From: Parietaria judaica
Taxonomy: Eukaryota > Streptophyta > Magnoliopsida > Rosales > Urticaceae
Reading direction: 5' to 3'
NCBI GenBank assembly: GCA_954871525.1
Contig: OX940872.1
Location: forward strand, 7,959,180-8,023,179
Length of the DNA: 64,000 bases
The notes under the pieces were generated by a model. It was not told the origin of the DNA, did not search any database, and was given only the letters and a program-made list of their open reading frames with translations. Made by a program: the position numbers and the translations under genes. Shown here piece by piece: positions 22,488 to 35,043 of this stretch (position 1 is its first letter; each line of letters opens with the position of its first letter).

Positions 22488-25400
22488 CTAGAACTTGAAA
22501 TCCTTCTTCTTGGATTTCCCATCCTTTTCGTGCATTTTCCGCTTCCTCTTTTTCTCGTTCTGTGCATAAAAATTCAATTTATATCAAACACGCCTCATTT
22601 CGCACTATTTTTCCCACATATTTGTGTAAAATATGAAATAATAATAAATTTAGGAGACAAACCTCTGCAACCATGTCGCTGAAATCTTCACGCTGACTCC
22701 GCTGTTTTTCCTCTTCTCTTGCTTCCTCGTATCTGCAAAATGCATCAACGTCAGAAACCGAATAATTATAATTTATTACATATAAGTTTTAATCTTACTT
22801 TGCAGGCAGAACATTTTCCAGAGCATCCAGTTCTTCAGGAAGAAGAGTAACATCCACTTTATCTGCTTTCTGACCCTTGAGCAAATCAACCTGACAGTTC
22901 ATAAAACGCGGTTAGCACCATACGTTAAAAATATAACGAACAAGACAAATTCAAACAGGTGGTGCTACGAATTCTTGGAATGAAAGCTTTTCATGATGTG
23001 TATATATATGTAAATATATATATAGCTAAAATATATAATGAAACCAAGGTATCGGAACTCAATAACAAAGAACAAGGATAGTGGCGTGAAAGAGCTAGTC
23101 CGGGACTTAAAGACTGATTTAATTTAACTTGCCATAGAATTCTTATACTCAAACTACACGTAAATTTGAAGATCCTACGGTAGAAACGATTTTTTAATTA
23201 AATTACAAAGTATAAATAGTATATATTTGATTATGTACTTTAATATTTATATGTACTTTAATATTTAATTTAAAATGAAGTAAGATGTCACGGATTGCGG
23301 CCGCGTGCCAAACGAAATTCGCGGTTGGTAAAATCTCAAATCAAATACTCTAATGCTAACTGCCAATATTCCATGACAGCACGAAATATTTTATATAATA
23401 TTCTACTTATACAATTCATTTCGTGCAGATACAAGAAAACGAAAGGCAAGCATGCATACTCTTTTAGCAGCTGATTTGTCCTGTGTCCCACTTGAGACCA
23501 CGTATCTGCCGGGACAGTGAAAATCCAAATTATATTGTGACCAAGACTTAATAAGATGTTAGAATGAAATGAACTAAAGCAAACGTATCGCTTACGTGTG
23601 GGTTGTTCCGAGCAACGTCCCCGGAGCAATTCTCTCCTCTTTTTCCTCGAGTACCTTTCATACAACATGAATGTCATCATTAATTCAGAAACGCGTGGAT
23701 CAGAACGAAAGAGTAACATCGCAGAAAGTTTTTTTTTTGCAACTGTAAACTCACTTGATAAAGAGGCCTATCAGGTTCTTTTCTCTGCTGCTTACGCAGG
23801 TCGATGACATCAGGGGTTTCAACACCGGTTGGCGTGCTAAGGAGGATACAGAAAATTATTAGTGTACAACGTGAAAATATCATCCATCTACATTGAATTG
23901 CACAAAATATAAACAATATCTCAAACAGGTATAGCTGAAACTGTAATCGACAGTATATCTCAGAGAACAATACCTTGAGAGACTATCCACGGACTGAATA
24001 CCGTCTTCTAGCTCCTCTTCTTCCATTTGCTCTTCCTCTTCTTCCTCCTCCTCTTCTTCTTCCTCTTCCTCCTCTTCCTCCAAATCACCCCAATGCTTTG
24101 TCTTATCAATAGGCTCTTCCTGATTCAATACAGACAATTATAAGATAAGCAAGCTGTTGTCGATCGGTTCTATGGTAAGAAACTACCAAAGGCGAGTCCA
24201 TAACAGTGGCGCCGCTGAAGGCCCAAACCCAACAGCTGGCGAAGGAGAGAACCCGAACCAAGCTATAGGGTGGAGTGACTAGGCCCATAAGGGAGCGTCC
24301 AGGGTTCTTTGGACCAGAGGTATTTGATCTATGTTATTATGGTTGTTATTTTTTTAAGGTTTAAGTAATTCCTTTATTTCCTTACTAGGTTAATTCATTT
24401 GTCAAACTGAACCTATGCATAAGTGGCAATTTGGAATTAATACAACCACCTTTTGACCTTAGTTTAACCTAATCTTTCTCAAGCTGAGAGGTTAGGCTTT
24501 GTTGAGAAAGCACGACGGCTCCCATTACGAGATAACGATCCCGGGCTGTATCATAAACATGCACATAATAGAATATTACCGATTTTTCCATTTCCAATTA
24601 ATTCTCTGGTTTACATATGTTAGATCTCCAGTTTTTGTATCTTTCAGTCGTTTCTTACTTAAAAAGTTAACATCACGGTAACATAGAGGCAATTTTTCTA
24701 ATTATTTCGAACATAACCCTAAGCGTGACAAGAGTTGTACAAGTAAATACCTCATAGTTTGGCTGTTCTTGCGTCTGAACTCCAAAAACATCTCCATAAA
24801 GTGGGTGGCCATACTGGGAAAAGACAAGAAAATTAGACACTAATTAAAAGAAACAATTCAAGCAGAAACATAGTAGAACAAAATAAATTAGTTAACGGTC
24901 ATAAACTCACTTCATCAACGGGAGGCTTGCCCCAACCACCTGGGTGGTAACCAAAGCTAGCTCCGTGAGGAATAGGCGCATTAAGCCCCGGAATCTTCAG
25001 ATGTGGATATGATGGTGGAGGGCCATATCTCTACATGACAATTTAAGAACTAAGAATTGTTGGAAAACCGATTACTCTTTCCTTTTACGTAGTTATATAG
25101 TATTATTATCTTTATGCCATTGGCTAGGAGCCTAGGACTGTTTCCTTCTGGGTATATTAAGAAATATCAACTATAGAAGATTAGTTTCCTAGTATTGTAC
25201 TCATTACCAATCAGTATGAATCATCATCAGACAGCAGTTACATGTGCTTATGATAATGACCGGTTGTACTCTTGTTCTTTCCTATTAGTGCAACCTTTAT
25301 GCAGAAATAAATAAAATCACGACAAATTATTCCTATTTTCTATTATAATAATATGGAGAAAACCCAGATAAAAGAAAACAGCACCAAAAGAAAAAACATC

Positions 25401-28400
25401 AATATCAACCTGCATATTGATAAGCCAAGGCGGAGGAGCGCCATCTGGCATCCCAAGTGCTTCTTTTAATTCGCGTGACAGCATACCAGGCTTCATCTCC
25501 CTCAATTTTACCTACACCCCATGCAAGAGAAGAAGAATAAGAGACAAAATACAAAATTGAGGTAAAGATAGTTGAACATAGTTTTTCATAACTAAAATGT
25601 ATCAATATGTTTAAATTTGGATAGATAAGGTAATCATTCCATAGATATAAATTCCTCAACAAAAGATGCATAAGGTAAAGAACATCAAGCTGAGCTCAAG
25701 TACCTCAAACTCTTTCCCTTCATGATACAAATCACCAAGAGAAGTCAGCTTCGGCTTAGTCTGGTATTTGAAAAACGCATCATGGAGAACCTAGCAAACA
25801 AGACCAACAAGTCTTATCAATAAAAATAAAAAAATAAAAATAAGAATGTAGATAGTAGTATACAGTTGCAATAAGATATTAATTCCCAAAAACCTGATAA
25901 TCGATATCCATTTTCCCCATCTTTGGCTGCATACGCTCTCGTTGCTTTTGCTTTAACTTTTTACTGTCTTCTTTTTCAATGTAAGCCTGCATAATGAGTG
26001 ATAGAGTTTAAGCATGTTGTTCGTGACTGATATATATTGTGTACCAAAATACTGAAATACGGCAAGTTATATATAAGAATTCAAACTGAAAATAAATTCC
26101 TACAATGAGTACAACCAATAATATAGAAAAGAGCTCAGATGTAACGTTAGTTTGTAATTCAAATCACATGGTGGTGATTTGAAATGTATATATATATATG
26201 TATTAAAGTGTTTCTAATAGCATCTATTCTAGGTTTTAAAGTCCCTCGGAAGATCTTAAGCTTGCCTATTTACCACCTATAGCTCATAATTTGTACCACA
26301 AACATATAACCACCGACTAAGGATGGGTAGGTTTGCCTAAAGAAGAAGAAAAGAAAAAAAAGCATTTGAATGTAATGTCAATTGAATATATACATATATG
26401 GTAATTATTGGCTTTAGCAATCTGATAGGCACAACATAGATCGCCAACAAATTCTTCTTCATCATTTAGTTTGATAACTAGTGAGCGGAGTATGAAATAA
26501 ATAATCCCTATATACCTGTCTGATTTTCTCAATACCAGTTGCAGCAATGAAATCGGGTAGCTGGAAAGGGTATTTCTCAATACCACGCTTCCCCTGCAAA
26601 AAGAATTCAATACCAGATGAAATACATGATACTTCAAGCTACCTATAAGAATGATGCTGATTAAAACCATGTCACTCGTTATGGTATAAAGTTTTAGAGG
26701 TATTCAGCCTGAGCACTAGGCAAAAAAGAAACACATCTGAAAATTCAAAGCAGATGTTAAATAGAAAATATCAAGTGAAAACCCCAAGTTTTATGTTGCA
26801 AAAACATTAAACGCTTAGAAACCGTCCACTAGTAGCATCAATAAGTTTATATTAGAAGCAATTCATAATCAAGTGGCCTTAGGCAAACACCTACTAGTCT
26901 AGGCTCCAAGATTGTCACAGCAGCGCCCCTGCAAGAACCACATATATACATATAAGAGAAACTGTTACATACTCCGATGTAACACCAACGGTAATTTATT
27001 ATTCTATTGTTTTATTAGGTTGTTTATTTATTCCACTTTTTACTTCAGTTTTATTCCAGATTTATAAGACGCTCTATAAATGCCTTTAATTGTTTGAATT
27101 ATTCCTGAAAATCCAGGGTTTTATTTGCCAAGGGCGCTTTTTTACAAAAAAATGCTGATAAGTTAAGCGGAAAACAAGCAGAAATATTTCAGTTAAAAAT
27201 TATTTTAGTTTACTTTTTTGTCGAGAGATCGGGGAGTTTCTCTCAGAATTTAGACCCAGGACGTGATCCTCGACTTGGGACCATAACATTAACGGCTTAA
27301 CCTAATCTTGCATGCATGCACGTATAAAAAAAATAACAGATTTAAGAGGATTGCTAACCTGCAAAAACTTCCTCTTTTGACACCAGTGCCTTGGCACGGG
27401 GACGGTATTTCGGTAAGATTTCAAAAAAACTAGCAACTTAGGGTCCGCAGAGGTCGCATCCCACACCTGCGTAGCAGAAAGTGCAACCAGAGAAAAGATT
27501 AAAAACAACACGCAGAAGTATTATAAGCAAATGAGGAACGGAGTAACTTAAAGTCCTATGTGAAACTGTGAAAAAGGAAAGTAAACAGAACAAATACTTA
27601 CTTCTACAACGTCTGGCTTCATGCAGATCTGTTTTAACTCAGCAATCTTCATCCGCCGTTGAAGCTGGAAAAAGGTTCACAAAGCACTACTATTAATACT
27701 AGCATCATAAAAATGAAAAGCCGAAAATAATAGAAATGAAATATCAATTATAGATCTCTGCCAACCTTTTTCTTCTTATTTGAGACACCTTTCTCATTGT
27801 GTTGGTCGCCTTGTTCTTCATCTTCTGAGTCCGAGTCAGACTTCTTAATCACAGCTGCATCCTCAGCAGTCTCCTCCTTCTTATCCTCCTTTATTGAATA
27901 AGTAAATATCTCGTCAACATTTATAGCATGAAAAAACCCAAGTAGAAAATAACGATTAGTATAGATTGTAATAAATAGTTTATACCTCAGCACCAGCAGA
28001 TTCCTGGAAGGTGAACTTTTCAAAAATCTTTCTAAATTCGTCATCCATTCCATCTTCTAGTTCAGGTTTCTCTGGTATATACTCTATTTCAACTTTTACA
28101 TCCTGAAAATTGTTGATAACAAATTAGCGAGTCAGGAATAAAGCACACCTATAAAGAGAGCATCAAAATTGACATAATCAAATATATTAAGGTAAAACTA
28201 AAGGGCAAGCAACACAAAATAATTTAAGTCTAAATTGATTTTTTCCCAAAAAGTATAAAAGATATATGCATTGCTCGCCCCTACGTACTTTCCCTATGCT
28301 CCGAACACACCCCTAGACCTAGTAGTTAGTAATCATTATGGTCAGTCGGTACAATTTCAGACTTTCAGTGGCTTATTCCTATTGAATTTTTAACCTTATA

Positions 28401-29364
28401 GCCGTGATGAAAGGCCTATACATCTATTTTGTTTTTCGAATTGGAAATCCTTACTAGTGCCTATCATGTATCACTACTGCGAATAACATAAATTTAGATG
28501 CATAAAGCACCCTTTACTTTTCTCTTTTTCTGGGATTTCTCAAATCGAAATGACAGAAATGGCTTTTGTAATACATGTCGTTGAATATTTCTACTCGATA
28601 TATCCTCCGGTTCACTAAACAACAAGCTATAAAACTGCCAATCAAACGGCTCGCCATGGAGAACTCTACCGATTCAAGTGCTCTATAATTTTCTAGCTCC
28701 TCGGATTCTATATAAGCTGGCATAGCTAATAAAAACGAAAGCCTAAGCTGAGCATAGTAATCCGTAGGCTCCAAACTCTACTTCTACCAATCTAAGAGCC
28801 AAAATTCACCATCATCGGACTACGATTCAATTTCGCGGGTTATAACCACAATGACAATACCGGATTAGATATGCAAGCACTCTGTATTTTCTAGCTCCTC
28901 CAATTTTTATATAAACTGCATAACTAATCAAAAATGGAAGCACTAAGCTCAACACTGTAATATATGTGGTCTTCAAACCATACTTTCACCGATATAGAGC
29001 CAAAATACACTACCAACGGATTACAGCTCGAATTCGTGGGTGATCACTACGATGAAATGCCGAATCAAAAGCAACAACCGGTAACGAAACCCTAGAAATC
29101 GAATCCGAAACCACTACAAAAGGCCGCATATGGAGTACGGGAAAAAAAGCAAGACGAGACAGAGCGAAACAGAACCTGTTGCGGATCGTCGTTCTCCTTG
29201 GCCTCTTCGTCGCTATCTTCGGCGGTCGCTTTGGAAGCGGACTTGTTCTTCTTCTGCTTTCGCCTCCGGCGACGCCGCTCACTCTCCCGCGCCTTCTTGC
29301 CGCCATTGGAGCTCGGATTTTCGCCGACGGCGGCGTTGGGCTGCGACAGAGTCTCTGCAGTCAT
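22488..29364 (-). CDS. SF3B2: Splicing factor 3B subunit 2 (SF3B2 / SAP145), U2 snRNP
   Basis: Component of the SF3b complex that anchors U2 snRNP at the branch site during spliceosome assembly. Eighteen coding exons join in phase: 29364-29176, 28102-27986, 27888-27766, 27664-27602, 27466-27359, 26593-26516, 25986-25894, 25790-25704, 25511-25410, 25030-24911, 24813-24751, 24119-23974, 23836-23755, 23654-23596, 23505-23460, 22890-22799, 22732-22663 and 22559-22488. The product is about 569 residues. After a basic N-terminus comes the DUF382 region (DATSADPKLLVFLKSYRNTV, HWCQKRKFLQGKRGIEK). The PSP domain follows (KPGMLSRELKEALGMPDGAP, PPWLINMQRYGPPPSYPHLK), then an acidic tract with 17 consecutive Glu, and a Lys-rich tail. 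There is no SAP domain, as in other plant orthologues, so it is shorter than the human protein. An in-frame ATG nine codons upstream (29391) is an alternative start. Confidence 0.96.
28103..29175 (-). repeat. Two-copy imperfect duplication inside SF3B2 intron 1
   Basis: Intron 1 is the longest of the gene (1073 bases). It contains two related blocks, each starting near ttctagctcctc (28691 and 28889, period 198). Both continue with ctatataa/ttatataa, gcataactaat-like words, ccaaactctact/caaaccatactt and gccaaaat. The copies have diverged by substitutions and small indels, so the duplication is old. The frame at 28514-28774 lies here and is not an exon of the gene. Confidence 0.7.
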
Positions 29365-31461
29365 TTTCTGACGCGATTCTTCAGAGATCAACCGCTACGA
29401 GCCCGCTACACTCCAATCAACTTCCTCCCGGTTCAATCGATGGATTCCGGAGCTCAGAAATCGAAGCTCTGGAACCCTAGAAACTGTGTGAGAGACAGAG
29501 AGAGAAGCTCGAGTGAGGTGGTTCTGGGATGAAGAAGATATGCGATGGGTTTTTGAGCCTCACTCTCCCTTAGGTTTTTAGTGGTCGTTTTTCCTATTTT
29601 CTAGTATATTTTTTATGGAAATGTGCGGCAAAAGTACCTCTAAAGTTGGTGCAATTGGGGAATGCATCTAGAATTAATAATTTTGATTGACAAGTATCAT
29701 TTGAATAGTAGTATTCAAACTCTACAAATGTAAGGCTCGAAAAAAAAATTGTTCGTCGAATTTAAATAAGAGAAGATGTAGATAGTTATATGTACACATA
29801 AATGTGTATCTTAGATATTATTTAATAGCAATATCTAAAAAATTGACCAACGTTCATTAAAAAAATTGAATAAAAAATTGACTTTCGATACTTTTATACC
29901 GCTATTTTTTACTTTAAACTTGTGCACTCTCAGCTTGTTAAACTTTAAGTACTTTTACCACAACTACTATTTTTATATTATTAGTGCAAGGAATCAAATC
30001 GTCAAGGAGTTATTAGTATGGTTCTTTTTTTTTTTTTCTATCAAACCTAAGGTAATTTGTAATCTTCTTGAATACAAGAGGGAAAAAAAATTGTGAAAGT
30101 TTTGTCCCCAATCCAATTTTAGTAATGTTGTTTAGCCGATATTTAAGAACCTTTTCTGACCTTTTCCGGGTTTTTAAAATTGAGTTGATAAGACGGTTTT
30201 TGAAAATTGTTTCTTCGTCATCCCATTCTTCGAGCTCTGCGTCATTCCGTCGAAGATCAAAAACCATCCTAGAATTGCATGGCTAATTCATCTTCTTACT
30301 TAATCGTATTATACTTTTTTCTTCTTATATACTCATTCTTATGAGAATGTTTTTTCAGCTTAGAATATTTCATATTTGAAATCTTTGTACCTGCATGCAA
30401 GGGAAAATATCGGAAATTTTCATTTTTTTTTCAAGAATTCACTTGTGCAAATACGAATTTTATTGTACTAGAGACAAAGTTTAAAAAATGCAACGTAGCT
30501 TAATTTTGTTCATTTTAAGTATAGCCATACAAGTTATATATTCTTATATTGCAAAATTTATATGAAAAGGTTAAAATAAAAGGAAATTGTACGAAATACC
30601 TATTTTGTAATAAACTTTTTAAAAAACTACCCATTGTGTGTGTAAAAAACTACACATAATGAGTAGTTTATTTAAAAGGTTTGCACAAATTAGGCATTTC
30701 TTTAATTAACCCTAAAATAAATCTATCTCATAATAACTAAGAAGAATTTATTTTGACTTGATAAAAACAATATACAACAAAAACAGCCATGTATTACAGT
30801 ATTACACAGTTTCTATATAAATTTCAAATGAAAACATAAACTATAACATTGGCCAGTTTTAAAAGAAAACAGGCCCAGAAAGCAGAAGCCCAGTGAGAAA
30901 GACAAGCCTTGTAAGATCAAAGCCCACAAAATCAAAATATTTAAACAGGGCTTTCTTATTCTTGTACCTCGTTAACTTTGAGCAAGGTACAAGTACAGTA
31001 TGTTTTTGTTTTTGTTTTTTTTAAGGCAGTAAACCGATTGTTTATTGAGTTTGTCGACGGTTTATGAGTTTACCGAAAACCAAAAAATAAATTGAAAATA
31101 TTGTTGCTAAAATTTCAACATTTTAGAAAATATGAGGGCTGACTTATAGTACTCTACTTTTTTTAAAAATAAACTTTTATATATTTATTTCAATTGTTGT
31201 GGAATGTGCTTGTCCAAAAACTAGCTTGCCAAAGTGCTTAATCATGATATCATGTCGTATGAATTAAGATTCGAGACATTCAAATGGAATGGAATGGCCA
31301 AACATATGGATAGATCTTGAAAGTTGGCATATGAAATCACCTTATAGCCCCTAACATGGATATAGCCAAACATATAGGTCAGCAAATTTGACACAATAAT
31401 TAAGATTATGAACAAAATTTGACATATAATATATATATATATATATATTATGTATGTCAGC
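29365..31461. other. SF3B2 promoter side and gene-less AT-rich DNA
   Basis: Positions 29365-29560 hold the SF3B2 leader and promoter. About 29617-29970 looks like a second, more decayed copy of the GCGGCAAAAGTAC-type MITE: the left end has tgcggcaaaagtacc, and the right end reverse-complemented has gttgtggtaaaagtac. I could not confirm a target duplication. The rest, to 31.4 kb, is AT-rich with no supported gene. Frames at 29866-30096 and 30013-30286 are not called. Confidence 0.4.
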
Positions 31462-31773
31462 TAGAGGTGCGGGTGGCGACGATTGACACCGAGTCGCGAC
31501 GACTGACAGGGCATCGCGACGACTGACAGGGCATCGCGACGAATCGCGACGCGCGGGTTTGAGTCGCGACGATTCGCGACGCGCGTGTTTAATCGTGATT
31601 CCTTCCCTCTCTCTCTCTCCCTCTCTCTCTCGCTGTCTCACGTTCTCTTTCTCTCTCTCTCTGCCATCGCGAGCCATCGCGACGTGAAGAGTCGCGACGC
31701 ATCGCGACGTCTGCAATGACGACTTCCGGCGACTAAGTCGCGACGGCTCGCGAAGACGCGAATTTCAGCTCTA
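31462..31773. mobile_element. hAT-like non-autonomous element filled with TCGCGA motifs (copy A)
   Basis: A 312-bp element whose left end reads TAGAGGTGCGGGTGGCGACG and whose right end, reverse-complemented, starts TAGAGCTGAAATTCGCG. The flanks are atgtcagc (31454-31461) and atgtcaac (31774-31781), an 8-bp near-perfect duplication (7 of 8). Eight-bp duplications and TAGAG-type ends fit the hAT superfamily. The interior repeats gtcgcgacg and atcgcgacg many times, with a CT microsatellite in the middle (about 31603-31662). It is far richer in CpG than its surroundings. The frame 31351-31716 crosses it and is not a gene. Confidence 0.8.
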
Positions 31774-31889
31774 ATGTCAACATAATCTTCTCTTTATGTG
31801 TTAACTTTCTAGATCATAAATCATATATTCATCATTGCCTGTTCAAATTATAACAATATATATATATATATATATATATATTATTACAT

Positions 31890-32538
31890 GGGTAAAACCT
31901 CGGTAAATTAATACTCGATAAATTAATAATCTCGATCAATAAAAAATTTGTCTGGTTCCGACTCAGGCCTAACTAGTTAAATTAATAATTCTCTAATTTA
32001 TAAGAAAATATTGTTTCTACAAGTACATAGGTCGCCTTATATATAAATTAATAATTCAATATAAAAATTAAAATATTACATGTATAATTATGAAATCACT
32101 ATAAATAAAATATCGCATTACACAACTAGTTAGGAGATCATATTAAATAGAAACAAATTTGTATAACAAATTATACTAATTGACTAATCATGAAATATGA
32201 TTATGAAGTTATATGCTTATTCTTGAAATTTATGTGTTATTCAACTTCACTTCAAGCTTCCGCATAACATTAGGAATGTCTGGTTTTGAACTTTTGTGAT
32301 TTAATGACAAATTGTTCAAAGTGATTGTCGATACAGTTGCACCATTGCACGAAACAGCTTTATTTTAGTATTATCATCTTCCAACTATGTACTATGATTA
32401 CAATATTCTTGACATGTTATATAAAGATTTTTTCTTCTAATTAAAATGACTACATAACTAATACTTTATAAATTAACAAGTCAATAATATAATAAATTTT
32501 GACGGTCCCAACATTATTAATTTATAAAGGTTTTACTG
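31890..32538. mobile_element. TIR element of the GTAAAACCTctATAAATTAAT type
   Basis: Inverted ends: the left reads gggtaaaacctcggtaaatt and the right, reverse-complemented, reads cagtaaaacctttataaatt. Both continue with taataat and a tctggttccga / gttgggaccgtc block. This resembles a short TIR transposon common in plant genomes. No coding sequence is visible and I could not define a target duplication because the flanks are (AT)n. A related single end is visible near 35295-35345. Confidence 0.65.
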
Positions 32539-32689
32539 TATATATAATGTTAACTGCAAAAAAAAAGACCAACAATAAAACCGATGTATGGTTAGATCTT
32601 GCCATCTTGGGGCTCAATGATTGTGTGGTGGCCAAATGTGTAAAATTTCTTAATTTGTTAGAAAGTATTTCGAAGTATTTCTCATTTTC

Positions 32690-33320
32690 TCTCATGCCTT
32701 TGAAAAGCGGGAATTGGGCGTCGTTCCCGAATAAGTCTCAATAGAACGTGTCGTTCCACAACCTTATTTCGATACTCCAGGCGAAATGAGAAGAAGGTCG
32801 ATCACGAGCTAGGCTCGAGGATTAAGGGTTGTAAAACTTCCTTCCAATGCTCTGAGAAGGTGAGAAGCGCGCCGGTCCCGAGCTAGGCTCGAAGGGTTCG
32901 GGGTTCTCAAAATTCCTTCCAATGCTCCAAGCGAGTGGGATGCGCTCTAAGGATTCGGGGTTCAAGAACTTCCTGAAAAGACAAATAATCGTAAACTTAG
33001 AGAAAGGGGGGCGGGGGCTTCCGACGCTCAACATCTGTCGGGTGTTTAAAGGTCGGGAGGTGCTTGTAAAATCGCATAAATAATAGGTCGTAAATCACGT
33101 TAGAATTTTAAAGAGCTTCTGCCTTTGCTTAAGTTTTGAAAGAGTTTTGTTGGTTTGAAAAGCTTACGAAATGAGGTAGTGGCCTTAGTATTTATAGGAA
33201 TTAGGGGGAGACTTTTGGAGGCCTAGTGAGAATCATTTGGACTCCTTCCGCGCGCGTGGCGCGCTTACGCGCCTCAGAGGCGCGTCGTGTGCCTCTGAGA
33301 CGCGCTTTTGCGGGCCTTAG
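32690..33320. other. GC-rich block with iterated motifs and a strong hairpin
   Basis: A G+C-rich island in AT-rich DNA. The motif gagctaggctcga occurs near 32806 and 32879, and ccttccaatgctc occurs at two places. A hairpin at about 33268-33305 pairs cctcagaggc with gcctctgaga around a short loop, beside a run of gcgcgc. A TATA-like tatttatagg lies near 33189. It may be part of a retrotransposon LTR whose ends I cannot place. No gene is supported. Confidence 0.4.
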
Positions 33321-33587
33321 AGGCACATTTTACGAAGTGCACTTGGTGCATGAGTTTCAAAAGTAACTTGTGTAAGGTTTTTCGTCATCTTTTTCCAGAG
33401 TTGAGCTTGAGTTGAATTTTGAGCACTAAGTTGTTTTGAGCTCTCGCGGTTTTTTAGTTTTCGAAAAACACCGAAAACATAATAACTTAAATCTTAAACT
33501 ACAAAATGCGACAAGATTTTGTTGTAGTTTAAGTCATCGCTGATGAGTATTTAGTGTCGTTTATTATTATTTAATAGTTAACAATGT

Positions 33588-35043
33588 GAAAAGTGTAGCT
33601 AATGTACCCAATGTTTGACCGGCTGCGAATTATGTACCCAATATTTATTTTCAACGGCTAATGTACCCAAACTTGATTCCATTAGATTTTTTCGTGTTTT
33701 TCATCACTTGGCCGATAGCGAGTGATTCCTCCACTATATGTATATTTTTTTGTATTTTGGGCATAATTCACTCATTTTTTGTCCAAATTTTATGCACGAT
33801 CTATGGTTGGAAATATAAGAGATATATCTACAACTTTGGTGTTTTATTTTTTCTAAAAAAATTAAAAATACGAAATTTCAATTGCAAAATATAACTGGAC
33901 ATTAGTGTAATATAATATATATGTTTCGAGCAAATTTTAATATACTTAATAACTTTTTCTGATGAAACATAAACCTATAAAGTTATAGATCAATCTTTTA
34001 TCTTTCCAACGGTAGTTTATTTATAAATTTTAGACAAAAAACGAGTGAGTTATGCCAAAAATATGAAAGATGTGATGTGCCAAAATCTTGTGTATATTTG
34101 GCATAACTCGCTAATTTTTTGTTTAAAATTTATAAACAAACTAACTTTGGAAAGATAAAAAATTTAGGTTTAATGGCGGTGAAAATACCCAAAGTTTGGT
34201 AAAATATCCCCTCGTGTACCTAAAGTTTAAAAGTGATGGAAAAAATACCCAAAGTCGTATTTGGGGAGTTGACCACTTCATTCTCGTAACCCCGTTAACT
34301 TACCCGTTGACTATGGCCACGTGGACAAATCTGTTTCGTTAAGTGTATCATTAGGGGTTCAATTAGTTGTGTTTTATAATATTAATTAGGGGTTTAATTA
34401 GTTGTTTTGTTGTAAATGATGCTGATGTGGGCTTGTCCATGTGGCAAAAATTGTTATGTCAGCAACCCACATTTTTCCACGTGGTCAGTTAACTAGTAAG
34501 TTAACATCGTTCCGAGAATGGAGTGGCCAACTCTCCAAATACGACTTTTGGTATTTTTGCCATCACTTTTAAACATTGGGTACACGAGGGGTTCTTTGAC
34601 CAAACTTTGGGTCTTTTTGGCGTCATTAAGATTTATCTACAACTTTTTAGTTTTATGTTTCATCAGAAAAAGTCATTCATATAATAAAATTTGTTCGAAA
34701 TAAATATTTTGCATTGCAGTAATGTCCAGTTTTACGTTGTAATTGGAATTTGTATTTAAAAAAAAAATATTTACAAAACATAAAACACCAAAATAGTAGA
34801 TATATCTCTTATCTTTCCAACCATAGGCCGTGCTTAAAATTTGGACAAAAAAATGAGTGAGTTATGCCAAAAATACGAAAACTGTACATATAAAGGATGA
34901 ATCACTCGCTGACGGTCAAGTGACGGAAAAAACGAAAAAAATCTAATGGAATCAAGTTTGGGTACATTAATCGTCGAAAATAAACATTAAGCACATAATT
35001 CGCAACCGATCAAACGTTAAATACGTTAGTCGGAGTGTACCCT
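33588..35043. mobile_element. Foldback (long inverted-repeat) element
   Basis: The left arm (about 33588-33960) and right arm (about 34690-35043) are inverted copies: ctaatgtacccaatgtttga, gcgaattatgt, tttattttc and acccaaacttgattccatta appear on + at the left and reverse-complemented at the right. Further inside, a second-level palindrome (about 34000-34165) has agtgagttatgcca facing tggcataactcgct. Another, single arm of the family lies at 35925-36165. No coding sequence. It is split by a separate inserted element (34170-34629). The frame 33661-33894 lies in the left arm and is not a gene. Confidence 0.8.
34170..34629. mobile_element. MITE with ~155-bp inverted ends, inserted in the foldback element
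   Basis: The left end reads TTAATGGCGGTGAAAATACC. The right end, reverse-complemented, reads TTAATGACGCCAAAAAGACC. Both continue with AAAGTTTGGT, CCCCTCGTGTACC, AAAAGTGATGG, GTCGTATTTGG, GTTAACTTAC and CCACGTGG. The roughly 460-bp element therefore consists mostly of its two arms. It sits between the two halves of the older foldback element, giving a nested insertion order. The frame 34518-34703 is in the right arm. Confidence 0.8.

Noticed and set aside
29130..29532. Plus-strand Arg/Ser-rich frames
   Set aside because: Antisense to SF3B2 exon 1 and its leader.
31351..31716. 121-residue Arg-rich frame on the minus strand
   Set aside because: It is translated from TCGCGA repeats and a CT microsatellite inside a hAT-like element.
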